This document shows positions 7,624 through 16,867 of a stretch of DNA of 64,000 bases, piece by piece. Under the pieces are notes generated by a model. The model saw only the letters and a list, made by a program, of their open reading frames with translations. It was not told the DNA's origin and searched no databases. Source of the stretch: CADEDH01 sp041394285 (GTDB lineage: Bacteria; Actinomycetota; Acidimicrobiia; Acidimicrobiales; SZUA-35); assembly GCA_041394285.1 (NCBI GenBank), contig JAWKIL010000002.1, positions 124,001-188,000 of the forward strand, in the 5' to 3' direction. Position 1 is the stretch's first letter. Every line of letters starts with the position of its first letter. Position numbers and translations under genes: made by a program.

Positions 7624-9380
7624 GCGACGGTACCGACGTCCGGTTCCAGTTCGGGCCGCCGGTCCGGGCCATCTTCCTCGGTGGGCTGCGCCACGCCCAG
7701 GTCGGCTTCCTCGTCACCGCCATCGGCACCGGCGTGGCCTTCCTCCGCTTCGTCCCCGGCCAGATCGGCGTCGGCGTGGCCATCATGCTGGCCATGGCCG
7801 GTGTGGCCGCCGCCTTCGGCACCATCGAGGGTCGGCCGTTCGATGACTGGCTCCCCGCCTTCTCCCACTACGCTCTGCTCGTGATGAGAGGCCGGCGCCG
7901 CTGGTTCTCACCCGCCCCCGGGCAGGGTGAGCGGGCCACGGTGCCCCCGGTGGCCACCGCCCCCGCGCCCCGACCAGGTCAGCCCCCGATGCCCGACGGC
8001 TCGACCCTGTTGCCCGAGGGCGGCGACGCCGTGTCGCCGAACGGCACCCTCCCGTCGGACCAGGACGCCGGCCGGTCGTCGGCCAACGGCACCGGCCCGC
8101 CGGCCAGCAACGGCACCACCCTGGCCCCCCGGGGCGCGGGCCCGGCCAGCAACGGCAGCCCTTCCGGGAACGGCACCCCCTCCGGGAACGGGGCCGGGGC
8201 CCGCAGCGTGCGCCGGGCCGGCAAGCCGTCGCCCCCGCCGCCGGTGGCCGACTGGCAGCTGATCTACACTTCGGTGTCGGGCCAGCCCATGGGCGTGCTC
8301 CGGGACCGCAAGAACAAGAGCTGGGTGGCCGTGATCGGCGTCCAGGGCCAGTCGTTCATGCTGCTCGACGAGGGCGAGCAGGTGCGGCGGTTGTCGTCGT
8401 GGGCCACCGTCCAGGCGTCGATGGCCCGGCAGGGAAGCCCCATCTCCCGCCTCCAGTGGCTGGAGCGCACGCTCACCGAGGTGGGCGACGAGATGCGCTC
8501 GTTCTTCGCCGAGCGGGCCCGCACCGCCGAGGGCACGCCGGCCCACGCCTCCTACACCGATCTGCTGGCGTCGGCCCAGCCCGTCACCCAGCAGCACGAG
8601 ACCTACCTCGTGCTCCAGATCTCGCAGTCCAAGGCAGGGCGGGCCATCCGTCAGGCCGGCGGGGGCGACAAGGGAGCGGTGGCCGTGCTCTACCGGGAGC
8701 TCGACCACCTCCAGCGCCAGCTCCGCGAGTCCGACCTCAACGTGAGCGGCTTCCTGTCGGGCGACGAGCTGGCCCTCCTGCTGCGTACCCAGTTCGACCC
8801 GGAGGACGCCCTGGCCCTGGCCACGCGGCGCACCCGCGGCTCCGAGCCCCTGATCTCGGCCCGCAGTGCCTGGCCGCTGGCCACCGAGGCGTCCTGGGGC
8901 CACTACCGGACCGACAAGATGTACCACATCACCTACTGGATCGCCGAGTGGCCCAAGCTGGGGGTCCGGCCCAGCTTCCTCGCCCCGCTGCTGTTGATGA
9001 ACAGCGGCGCCACCCGCACCGTGTCGGTGGTGTCGGAGCCGATCAACACCGCCCGAGCCCAGCGCCAGGTGGAGCACGCCCAGACGGCCCGCCTGTCCGA
9101 CGACGAGCTGCGCAGCCGGGCCGGCTACCGCCTGGGGGCCCGCCGCCGCCGGGAGGGCGAGGCACTCGACCGGCGGGAGAACGAGCTGGCCGACGGCCAC
9201 GCCGAGGCCCGTTACTCGGGCTACGTGACGGTGTCGGGGTCGAACCTGGACGAGGTGGAGCAGGCGGCGGCCCAGATCGAGCAGATGGCCTACCAGTGCC
9301 CGGTGGAGCTGCGCCGCCTGTGGGGCGAGCAGGACACCGCCTTCTACTGCACCATGCCCCTGGCCAAGGGACTGCATTGA
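7620..9380 (+). CDS. SCO6880-family T4SS protein (PrgI/VirB3-like plus VirB4 N-domain)
   Basis: A 586-residue protein with two N-terminal transmembrane helices (about 18-60), as in the PrgI/VirB3 proteins of Gram-positive conjugation systems. A low-complexity linker (about 100-195) with many Asn-Gly-Thr/Ser repeats follows, then a folded domain starting DWQLIYTSVSGQPMGVLRDR and continuing to the end. I recognise the SCO6880 family from this layout and from its neighbours. The C-terminal domain corresponds to the N-terminal part of VirB4 ATPases, while the motor domain is in the next gene. GTG start overlapping the VirB6-like stop. Confidence 0.8.
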   Translation: MSDGTDVRFQFGPPVRAIFLGGLRHAQVGFLVTAIGTGVAFLRFVPGQIGVGVAIMLAMAGVAAAFGTIEGRPFDDWLPAFSHYALLVMRGRRRWFSPAPGQGERATVPPVATAPAPRPGQPPMPDGSTLLPEGGDAVSPNGTLPSDQDAGRSSANGTGPPASNGTTLAPRGAGPASNGSPSGNGTPSGNGAGARSVRRAGKPSPPPPVADWQLIYTSVSGQPMGVLRDRKNKSWVAVIGVQGQSFMLLDEGEQVRRLSSWATVQASMARQGSPISRLQWLERTLTEVGDEMRSFFAERARTAEGTPAHASYTDLLASAQPVTQQHETYLVLQISQSKAGRAIRQAGGGDKGAVAVLYRELDHLQRQLRESDLNVSGFLSGDELALLLRTQFDPEDALALATRRTRGSEPLISARSAWPLATEASWGHYRTDKMYHITYWIAEWPKLGVRPSFLAPLLLMNSGATRTVSVVSEPINTARAQRQVEHAQTARLSDDELRSRAGYRLGARRRREGEALDRRENELADGHAEARYSGYVTVSGSNLDEVEQAAAQIEQMAYQCPVELRRLWGEQDTAFYCTMPLAKGLH

Positions 9381-10768
9381 TCGCGGCGCTGGTGGTCCTG
9401 GGGGTGGCACTGGTTCTCTACAGCGCGATCATCCTCCTGGTGGGGCTGCTGTCGAAGTCGCCCGCCACCCCGCCCCACCATTCCACCACCGCCCACCTCC
9501 AGGCCATCTACCCCTTCCAGTCGCCGGCCGGCCTGGGCGGACGGGGGGTCTACATCGGCCAGGAGGTGCTGGGCGGCTCGTTCTGCTTCGATCCCTGGGA
9601 GCTGTACCGGCTGCACAAGGTCACCAACCCCAACATGGTGGTGGCGGGCCAGATCGGTCGGGGCAAGTCGTCACTGGTGAAGACGTACATCTGGCGGCAG
9701 TCGGCGTTCGGGCGCCGCGCCGTGGTGATCGACCCCAAAGGCGAGTTCCGGCCGCTGGCCGAGAAGATGGGCGGCACCGTGATCCGCCTCGACCCCGGCT
9801 CGCCGGTGCGGCTCAACCCCCTCGACCGGGGCCTGGTGTCGGCCGGGCGTGACGCCGACGACATCGACCGCCGCCAGGACCAGATCCTCATGTCGCTGGC
9901 CGAGTCGGCCCTGCGCCGGGACCTCCAGCCCGAGGAGCGCACGGCGATCAGCCTGGCCCGCCAGGAGGCGGTGCGCCGGCTGGGCGAACCCACGATCATC
10001 GACGTGGTCGATGTGCTGCTGGATCCGCCGGAGAAGCTGGCGGCCACGGTGAACACCACGGCCGCGCGCCTGGCCGAACGGTCCCGGGACGCCGCCCTCG
10101 AGCTGCGCCGGCTGTGCGAGGGCGACCTGAAGGGCATGTTCGACGGGCGCACCACGGTCGACATCGACTGGGACGGCCCGATCGTGGTGCTCGACCTGTC
10201 GGCGCTGGGGGGCACGGGCGACGCCCTGGGCCTGGTGATGGCCTGCACCATGGCCTGGCTCCACAACGCCATCGCCCGCATGGACGGGGTGCAGCGGATC
10301 CTGCTGCTCGACGAGGCCTGGTACCTGCTGTCCAACGTGGCCCTGGCCCGCTGGCTGCGCTCGATGTTCAAGATGTCCCGCCAGTACGGGCTGTCGAACA
10401 TCATCGTGGTCCACCGCATGTCGGACCTGGAGGCGGCCGGCGGCGAAGGCTCGGAAGCCACCCGGATCGCCCAGGGTCTCCTCAGCGACACCGAGACCCG
10501 CGTGGTCTACGCCCAGGCCGAGGGCGAGGTGGCCGACGCCAAGCGGCTGCTCGGCCTCACCAGCGCCGAGGCCGACGTGCTGCCCCGGCTCGGGCGGGGC
10601 GTGGCGCTGTGGAAGGTGCGTCAACAGACGTTCATCGTCGACCATCGGGTGGGGGACCGGGAGTGGGAGATCATCGACACCGACCACTCGATGCGGGCCA
10701 ACATCGACCTCCTCGAGCGGGCGCCGGTGGCGACGGTGCACGCCCCGCCGGAGCGGGCCCGGACGTGA
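9377..10768 (+). CDS. VirB4/TraC-type ATPase, motor half
   Basis: A 463-residue protein beginning at TTG 9377, which overlaps the upstream stop and has AAGGG 6 nt before it; a GTG at 9392 is an alternative. One transmembrane helix (about 3-22) precedes an HerA/VirB4-type AAA domain with Walker A in AGQIGRGKSS and Walker B in RILLLDEAW. The arginine-rich end of the domain and the VVHRMSDL sensor-like helix are also present. VirB4 energises pilus assembly and substrate transfer. The usual VirB4 N-domain is missing here and is probably supplied by the preceding gene product. Confidence 0.88.
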   Translation: MIAALVVLGVALVLYSAIILLVGLLSKSPATPPHHSTTAHLQAIYPFQSPAGLGGRGVYIGQEVLGGSFCFDPWELYRLHKVTNPNMVVAGQIGRGKSSLVKTYIWRQSAFGRRAVVIDPKGEFRPLAEKMGGTVIRLDPGSPVRLNPLDRGLVSAGRDADDIDRRQDQILMSLAESALRRDLQPEERTAISLARQEAVRRLGEPTIIDVVDVLLDPPEKLAATVNTTAARLAERSRDAALELRRLCEGDLKGMFDGRTTVDIDWDGPIVVLDLSALGGTGDALGLVMACTMAWLHNAIARMDGVQRILLLDEAWYLLSNVALARWLRSMFKMSRQYGLSNIIVVHRMSDLEAAGGEGSEATRIAQGLLSDTETRVVYAQAEGEVADAKRLLGLTSAEADVLPRLGRGVALWKVRQQTFIVDHRVGDREWEIIDTDHSMRANIDLLERAPVATVHAPPERART

Positions 10769-10801
10769 GGCGGCGGGCGGTGAACGGGGGTCAGGTCGGC
10801 G

Positions 10802-10857
10802 GGATGAGGTCGCGAGGATGAGGTCGCGAGGATGAGGTCGCGGGGATGAGGCAGCGC
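10802..10857 (+). repeat. four 14-bp repeats, each with an SD-like ATG, before the coupling-protein gene
   Basis: Units GGATGAGGTCGCGA begin at 10802, 10816, 10830 and 10844; the last two are slightly changed. Each holds an ATG preceded by GGAGG or GGGG-like purines. Because 14 is not a multiple of three, the ATGs fall in different frames. Only the last (10846) opens the long frame; the first is in the same frame but meets TGA after five codons. Confidence 0.85.
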
Positions 10858-12975
10858 GAGGGCTGGGTGCAGGAGGGGGGACGGGCCCGGCCCGTCGTGT
10901 ACCTCGACGGGCTGCCCGGGGTCCACACCGAGGTGGCGATCTGGACGCTGGTCCTCATCGTGCTGGGCCTGCTGGTGATGGTGTGGGGGGCGGCCGAGCT
11001 GTCGTCGTGGCTCGGCAACGGGGCCCGGGCCAACGTGGGCATGGGCGAGGCGGCCATCGCCATGGCCCGCCTCGGCGCCTACAAGTTCGACTGGGATCGG
11101 GCCTGGAGCCCGGAGACGAGGGACGCCCTGGCCGGTCCCCGCTGGTTCTGGGGCGCCTTCGTCGCCGAAGCCGCCCTGTTCAGCCTCCTGTTCTGGCCGG
11201 CGTGGCGCATCATCGGCCCCCGCCCGGCCGAGCCCATGCCGGTGGCGATCTACCCCACGCCCCAGAACAATCCCCGGACGGTACGCACCCGGTCCCGGCG
11301 GGACTACCGCCAGAACCAGCGGACGCTCCGGGAGAACCCCCCGGACGACGACCGGCCCGGCCCCCAGGCAGCGGCCGACGAGGGCCCGATCCTGCCGGTG
11401 GCCCCGGCCGCCTCCCGCCTGATGGTCGAACGCCCCCCTGGCCGCCAGCTGGTGCTGGGCCGGGCCGGGAGCCAGCTGGTGGCGGCCGACCAGGGCCAGG
11501 CCGTGATCGCCTTCGGGCCGACGGGATCGGGCAAGACGGCGTCGCTGGCCGTGCCCGCCATCCTGGAGTGGGACGGACCGGCCCTGGTGTGCACATCCAA
11601 GCCCGACCTGGTGCACCTGAGCTGGGACGGCCGGTGCGACCGGGGCGGCCAGACGTGGCTGTTCGACCCGTCGGCCACCATGAAACGCCCCGGATCGGGG
11701 CCCGGTAGCCGCCATCCCATGCGCCGCTACGGCTGGTCGCCCCTCCAGGCGATCGCCGCCCTGCCCCGGGAACCGGGCGAGACGGAGCTGTCGTGGCGCA
11801 CCCGGCAGTGGGCCCTGGCCCGGCGCACAGCCGAGATGATGGTGCAGGCCAGCGGCCACGCCACCGGCCGGGGAGGCAACGAGTCCGGCACCCGGGCGGC
11901 GGCTCAGCTGCTGGCCCCGATGGTGCTGGCGGCGGTGGCCGCCGAGCAGCCCATGGGCCAGGTGGCCGACTGGCTCGACCGCCGCGACGAGCGGGCGGTC
12001 ACCGCCGGGCTGGCCCGGGTGGGGGTGGCCGACGCCATGGCCACCTGGGAGAGCGGGCGGGCCCTGGACCCCTCCACCGCCGCCGCTGCATCCCAGACCC
12101 TGTCGCTCACCATGGCCCCCTACCTCGACCCCGGTCTGGCCGGCCTGCCCCGCGACGATCAGGCGCAGATCAACGTCCGCCACCTGCTCGACGGGCGGCC
12201 CAACACCCTCTACCTCTACGCCGCGTCCGACCAGGGGGAGCGGTTCCAGCCGCTGCTGGCCACCCTGTTGTCGCAGGCCGCCGACGCCGCCCTGGCCCGG
12301 GCCGCCTCGTCCCCCGGCGGCGCCCTGAACCCGCCCCTGCTGGTGGTGATCGACGGCACCGTCCACTGCACGCCTCCCGCCGTGCTCGACCAGTTGGCCA
12401 ACGCCGGCTCGTCGGGCGCCGGGGTGCAGGTGCTGAGCCTGTTCACCGGGCTGTTGCAGCTGGAGCGGGCCTTCGGCCGGGAGCAGGCCCTGCGCACGGC
12501 CGACAACCACCGGGCCCGGCTGGCCCTGCCGTCGCTCGACGACACCCCCACCCTCAGCTACCTCAGCTCGATCAGCCGCGACGGCGGCGCCTGGATCCCG
12601 GTCCTGCAGGACGGGGAGGCGGTACTGCTCCACGGCGAGCTGCCCCCGCTCAGCCTCACCCTGCGACCGTGGCAGAGCGACGAGTCCCTGCGCCACCGGG
12701 TGCAGGGCGGTGGGGGAGGAGGGGGTGGCGGCCCGGCCACCGACTCCGGCCGCCGCTGGGGGCGGGGCTCCCGGCCGTGGACCCGTCCCCCCCGGCGCCA
12801 ACCCCAACAGGTCGATGCCGACGACCCGCTGCTGCCCCCCGGCACCCCCGACCCCCTCAACTCGGAGGCAAACGACCGGGAAGCGGCCCGCTACTGGGAG
12901 GCCGTCGAGCGGGGCGGCACCTTGCCCGGCAGCCGGGCCGATCCCGGCGAAGACTCCTGGGGCCGCGCCAACTGA
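10846..12975 (+). CDS. VirD4/TraG-like type IV coupling ATPase
   Basis: A 709-residue protein. Two transmembrane segments (about 26-50 and 100-122) flank a small extracytoplasmic loop, the classical T4CP layout. The cytoplasmic part has Walker A in FGPTGSGKTAS (near residue 225) and TLYLYAASDQGERFQPLL, with a Walker-B-like LLVVIDG. The Asp-Gly replacing Asp-Glu is unusual. The C-terminus is Gly- and Pro-rich. Coupling proteins bring substrates to the channel. With no relaxase nearby, the substrate may be protein, or DNA handled by a factor encoded elsewhere. It ends at a convergent junction with a 48-bp palindrome. Confidence 0.85.
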   Translation: MRQREGWVQEGGRARPVVYLDGLPGVHTEVAIWTLVLIVLGLLVMVWGAAELSSWLGNGARANVGMGEAAIAMARLGAYKFDWDRAWSPETRDALAGPRWFWGAFVAEAALFSLLFWPAWRIIGPRPAEPMPVAIYPTPQNNPRTVRTRSRRDYRQNQRTLRENPPDDDRPGPQAAADEGPILPVAPAASRLMVERPPGRQLVLGRAGSQLVAADQGQAVIAFGPTGSGKTASLAVPAILEWDGPALVCTSKPDLVHLSWDGRCDRGGQTWLFDPSATMKRPGSGPGSRHPMRRYGWSPLQAIAALPREPGETELSWRTRQWALARRTAEMMVQASGHATGRGGNESGTRAAAQLLAPMVLAAVAAEQPMGQVADWLDRRDERAVTAGLARVGVADAMATWESGRALDPSTAAAASQTLSLTMAPYLDPGLAGLPRDDQAQINVRHLLDGRPNTLYLYAASDQGERFQPLLATLLSQAADAALARAASSPGGALNPPLLVVIDGTVHCTPPAVLDQLANAGSSGAGVQVLSLFTGLLQLERAFGREQALRTADNHRARLALPSLDDTPTLSYLSSISRDGGAWIPVLQDGEAVLLHGELPPLSLTLRPWQSDESLRHRVQGGGGGGGGGPATDSGRRWGRGSRPWTRPPRRQPQQVDADDPLLPPGTPDPLNSEANDREAARYWEAVERGGTLPGSRADPGEDSWGRAN

Positions 12976-12993
12976 GCGGGCCCACCACCCCCC

Positions 12994-13041
12994 GATCTCA
13001 TGCCCCAAGCCGCCACCCGTGACGCCCCCCGGCATCAGATC
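12994..13041. terminator. 48-bp palindrome A at a convergent junction
   Basis: It opens GATCTCATGCC and closes GGCATCAGATC (10 of 11 positions pair), with an inner CCACCCGTGACG. It starts 18 bp after the coupling-protein stop (+) and ends 29 bp before the LysM-protein stop (-). It is very similar without gaps to the elements at 53109, 53168 and 29768. Bidirectional terminator or dispersed repeat. Confidence 0.75.
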
Positions 13042-13070
13042 ACACAGGGTTCGCCGGCAGCGGGTTTCCG

Positions 13071-13832
13071 CTACTCGACGGCGGGGAGTTGGACCTCTTC
13101 GCCGGGGAAGATCAGATCCGGATCTCCGGAGCGGATCGACGTGCGGTTGGCTTCGACCACCTCGAGCCAGTAGCGGGCCACCTCGCGCTCGGTGACCGTG
13201 CCGCCCCGGGCGGCGCGGATCCGGCTCTCGGCGATCGTCCAGAAGTTGTCGCCTTTGACCACCACGTAGGTCTGCGCTCCCACCTGGGCCCCGACCGCCG
13301 CCGGGGGGAGACCGGCGTTGGGCAGCCAGAAGCTCCCGTCCTCCGGGCTCGCCGGCCAACCCGCCGCCCCCGGCGTGTACGAACCGTCGCCTCCCGTGGT
13401 GGATGTGGTGTCGCCCTGGGCCACCGCCATGTGCTGGGCCATGGCGGGAAGGGTCGACATGGCCGAGGGGCCGAGGATCGTGGCCCCGGTGAGCGACAGG
13501 GCGGTGACACCCTGCACCACGTGGCGAACCACCGGCAGCGTGATCCAGTGGAGGAGCCGGGTGAGGGACTCGAGCCCGAGATGGTACGACAGGGCGTACA
13601 ACACGGTCGTGGTGAGCAGCCAGTACCCGATGGCCAGACCGACGAGGCGGGCCAGGGCCACCAGCGCCACCGTGGGCTCCGTGGTCTGGAACCAGGAACC
13701 GAGCGACCGCAGCGGCACGTCGTAGACGTCGGAGCCGACCCAGTGCAGGGCGGCCACCAGGGCAGCCTCCAGGAGGAGCACGACGAACAGATCCCGCCAG
13801 GCGGCCTTGTCGACCCTGTTCACGCTAACCAC
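13071..13832 (-). CDS. membrane protein with C-terminal LysM-like domain
   Basis: A 253-residue protein with three hydrophobic helices (about 12-30, 52-78 and 98-128), a Gly/Thr/Ser-rich linker, and a LysM-type domain at about 185-250. The LysM part shows TYVVVKGDNFWTIAE at its start and SGDPDLIFPGEEVQLP at its end, and the YWLEVVEANR helix fits. LysM modules bind peptidoglycan N-acetylglucosamine, so the protein may tether the membrane to the wall near the secretion complex. The GTG at 13832 lies 7 nt behind TAGCCT on the minus strand (leaderless). It converges on the T4SS operon and could be unrelated. Confidence 0.75.
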   Translation of the reverse strand: MVSVNRVDKAAWRDLFVVLLLEAALVAALHWVGSDVYDVPLRSLGSWFQTTEPTVALVALARLVGLAIGYWLLTTTVLYALSYHLGLESLTRLLHWITLPVVRHVVQGVTALSLTGATILGPSAMSTLPAMAQHMAVAQGDTTSTTGGDGSYTPGAAGWPASPEDGSFWLPNAGLPPAAVGAQVGAQTYVVVKGDNFWTIAESRIRAARGGTVTEREVARYWLEVVEANRTSIRSGDPDLIFPGEEVQLPAVE

Positions 13833-14011
13833 GCGGCTCAGGCTAGCCGGCAGAGCGGGCCGTTGGCCAGGGACGATGCGCCCCCCGGGCGGGATCTCGG
13901 CGGTTCGGGAGACCCTTCGGGACCCAAGACGTCACCCATTCGTCATATATGGCCAACCATGGGCTAGAGTGCCCACCCGGGGCAGCCGAGAACCTCCGTG
14001 GAGGAACGGTC

Positions 14012-15151
14012 ATGTCGGTGCGGAACAAGACGAGGCTCGGCTGGCGATCAGCCGCGGCCATAACCAGCCTGGTGCTGCTCTCGGCCCTGGCGGCGGTGTC
14101 GGCCACGCCGGCCGGTGCGGCCATCATCGGGATCCAGGGTACGGTCACCGCTGCCGGCGGAGCCGGCGTCAACGGGGTGAAGGTGGACCTGTTCCGGGCG
14201 AACGCCGACGGGTCGCGCGGAACGTTTCTGAGCGAGATCCGCACCGACGCCGCCGGCAACTACCAGTTCCGCCCGGGCGACGGATGCTATGTGGTCACCG
14301 TGGTGGCGCCGGCCGGCGCCACGTTCAACGCCACCGGCACGGCCTGGTACCAGCGCTCGATGTGCCTCAGCGCCGGCGCCGCCACGGACTGGATCAGCCC
14401 CCGGCTCAACGGCACCGGCGGTACCGGCGGCGGCTCGGCAGCAGCACCGGCACCGGCTCCCGCCCCGGCCTGCGCCGCCGGCAAGCCGATCTGGAACCTC
14501 GTCTTCGACGACCAGTTCAGCGGCGACGGCGCCGCCCTCGGCTCCTCGTGGAGCGCCTACAACTCCACGGGCAACGCCGGCAACGGGCTCCGCCGCCCCA
14601 GCGCCCTGTCCCAGTGGGGCGGCACGCTCAACCTGCGGGCCTCGATGGAGGGCGGCACGATCGTGAGCGGCGGCCTGTCGCACAAGCTGAGCCAGAAGTA
14701 CGGCCGCTACGAGTTCCGGGTCCGCACCGACAAGGACCTGTCGCAGGCCACCAGCGGCGTCGTGCTCACCTGGCCCAGCTCCGGCGTGCATCCCCGCGAC
14801 GGTGAGAACAACATCTACGAGACGCTGGGCACCCCCGGCGACCGTCACGAGTTCTACTCGTTCATCCACAAGCCCTTCGGTACCGTGCACGATCAGGACT
14901 ACACCGTGCACCCGGTCGACGCCTCCCAGTGGCACACGATGGTGATGGAGTGGGCCCCCGACTCACTCGTGCTCTACCGCGACGGGGTGGCGGTGAAGAC
15001 CATCAACGAGACCAGCGCCGATCTCATCCCCGACAACCCCCACTTCATGGCCATCCAGCTCGACGCGTGGAAGAGCTCGGTGCCGTCGCCGGTGTGGATG
15101 CAGCTCGACTACGTGAAGATCTGGAGCTACGGCGGCAAGACGGCGTGCTGA
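14012..15151 (+). CDS. secreted GH16-like glycosidase with N-terminal beta-sandwich domain
   Basis: A 379-residue protein. The ATG at 14012 follows GGAGGAACGGTC and opens a signal peptide (about 1-36, ending PAGAA). Residues 37-130 form a carboxypeptidase-regulatory/SdrD-B-like beta domain (IQGTVTAAGGAGVNGVKVDL and TDAAGNYQF). A Pro/Ala linker leads to a GH16-type jelly roll at about 150-379 (FDDQFSGDG, YGRYEFRVRT, WHTMVMEWAPDSLVLYRDG and QLDYVKIW). The GH16 catalytic motif E-x-D-x-x-E appears as ENNIYE, so both Glu are kept but the central Asp is Asn. Activity on beta-glucans or related polysaccharides is uncertain. Confidence 0.85.
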   Translation: MSVRNKTRLGWRSAAAITSLVLLSALAAVSATPAGAAIIGIQGTVTAAGGAGVNGVKVDLFRANADGSRGTFLSEIRTDAAGNYQFRPGDGCYVVTVVAPAGATFNATGTAWYQRSMCLSAGAATDWISPRLNGTGGTGGGSAAAPAPAPAPACAAGKPIWNLVFDDQFSGDGAALGSSWSAYNSTGNAGNGLRRPSALSQWGGTLNLRASMEGGTIVSGGLSHKLSQKYGRYEFRVRTDKDLSQATSGVVLTWPSSGVHPRDGENNIYETLGTPGDRHEFYSFIHKPFGTVHDQDYTVHPVDASQWHTMVMEWAPDSLVLYRDGVAVKTINETSADLIPDNPHFMAIQLDAWKSSVPSPVWMQLDYVKIWSYGGKTAC

Positions 15152-15231
15152 GGGTGTCCTGAGGCCACCCGGCGCCGGCCGGTGTAGGGTTCGCCCCGAG
15201 TCGGTACGGACCCGTCGAGGAAGGATCGAGC

Positions 15232-16829
15232 ATGGCTGACCGGATGAGCTTCTGGGCCTGGGGCCTCGAGTCGGAAGAGCCCACCGATGCCGCCCGGGCC
15301 GCGCTGGCCCGGGACCTGAGCGAGCGGTACGGCACCGAGGTGATGGCCAGGCCGGTGCCCGATCTGGCCGACGCCGAGATGCGGGCCCCCCGGATCACGG
15401 CCCCCGACGCCCTGGCCGGATTCTGCTTCGACGACGTCTACGAGCGGGCCCGCCACGCCTATGGGGCCCATTTCACCGACCGCACCCGGGCTTTCAACCT
15501 CGACTTCCCGAACCCGCCCGACCTGGTGGCCCACCCCCGGACCGAGGCCGAGCTGGAGGCGGTGCTGGGCTGGTGCCACGAGGAGGGCCACGCCGTGGTT
15601 CCCTACGGGGGCGGGTCCTCGGTGGTGTGGGGGGTCGACCCGCCGGACGGGGTCGACGCCTGTGTCACCATCGCTCTGGACCGGCTGGACCAGGTGCTGG
15701 AGGTCGACGCCACCTCCCGGGCCGCCCGCATCCAGGCCGGCGTGTTCGGTCCGGCACTGGAGAACCAGCTCAAGGCATCCGGCCACACCCTGCGCCACTT
15801 CCCCCAGTCGTTCCGGTTCTCCACCCTCGGGGGCTGGATCGCCACCCGGTCCGGGGGCCACTACGCCACCAACCACACCCACATCGACGACTTCGTGGAG
15901 TCGGTACGGATGTTGACGCCCCAGGGGTGGTGGGAGTCCCGCCGGCTGCCGGGAGCGGGGCCGGCCCCAGCCCCGACCGCATGGTCATCGGCAGCGAGGG
16001 CATCCTCGGCATCATCACCGAGGCCTGGATGCGGATCCAGGCCCGGCCCACCTACCGGGCCACGGCCGGTGTGGTCTTCGACTCCTGGGCCGCCGGCACC
16101 GACGCCGTCCGCCACATCGTCCAGGCCAAGCTGTGGCCGGCCAACCTGCGGATCCTCGATCCGGCCGAGGCCAAGCGGGCCGCCGGGCTCGACGGCAACC
16201 AGGCGCTGGTGATCATCGCCTTCGAATCGGCCGATCTGCCCCAGGACGCCAACATCTGGGCCGCCGTCGGGCTGGCCCGGGACTGTGGGGGGCACATCCC
16301 CGACGAGAACGTGGTGGTCGACAACGGCACCGGGGCGCCCACCGGCCACGAGGGCCCGGTGGGGGAGTGGCGGCGCAACTTCATCGGCGTCGATCCCGGC
16401 ACCGCCACCAGCCTCGGCCTGCTGGCCGACACCTTCGAGACCGCCATCACCTGGGACCGGTGGCCCGAGTTCGACGCCACGGTGCGGGCCGAGATGGGCA
16501 AGGTGCTGGGCGAGGTGTGCCAGGCCGGCGAGCTGAGCTGCCGCTTCACCCACGTCTACCCCGACGGGCCGGCCCCCTATTACACGTGGTCCGGCATGGG
16601 CCGCCAGGGTTCGGAGATCGCCATGTGGCAGGAGGTCAAGAGCGCGGCCAACGACGTGGTGGTGAAAGCCGGCGGTACCGTCACCCACCACCACGCCGTA
16701 GGCCGCATGCACCGCCCCGGCGCCTATGACCTGCAGCGCCCCGAGCTGTTCGCCGAGTCGCTGCGGGCGGTCAAGCGCACCCTCGACCCCAAGGGCATCC
16801 TCAACGCCGGCGTGCTGATCGACCCCTGA
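15232..16829 (+). CDS. FAD-binding oxidase, alkylglycerone-phosphate-synthase-like (frameshifted)
   Basis: The VAO/PCMH-family FAD protein is split between two frames. The first part (15232 onward) has the FAD-loop VVPYGGGSSVVWG and FSTLGGWIATRSGGHYATNHTHIDDF. The second, ending at 16829, continues GAGPSPDRMVIGSEGILGII and finishes with HHHAVGRMHRPG. Adding one G to the run at 15951-15953 joins them as LPGSGAGPSPDRMVIGSEG, exactly the motif of alkyldihydroxyacetonephosphate synthase relatives. Restored length is about 532 residues. The ATG follows AGGAAGGA. Ether-lipid synthesis or hydroxy-acid oxidation are possible; the substrate is not determined. The break looks like one missing base rather than decay. 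Confidence 0.85.
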
Positions 16830-16853
16830 GCCAGCGAGCCGGCCGGCCGGCGT

Positions 16854-16867
16854 TACGCTTCGGGCCC
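16854..16867 (+). promoter_or_regulatory. -10 box of a probable leaderless gene
   Basis: TACGCT (16854-16859) is followed by 8 nt and the ATG at 16868. No Shine-Dalgarno sequence is present in the 38-bp spacer, which also contains a self-complementary GCCGGCCGGC. Confidence 0.5.

Noticed and set aside
2199..13041. Possible integrative conjugative element (Xis-like HTH plus T4SS)
   Set aside because: No integrase, relaxase, tRNA or flanking direct repeats are visible in the window, so only a T4SS-like locus is claimed.
15951..15953. Programmed frameshift in the FAD oxidase gene
   Set aside because: No slippery heptamer or stimulatory structure; a missing G restores the family motif, and similar events occur in two other genes.
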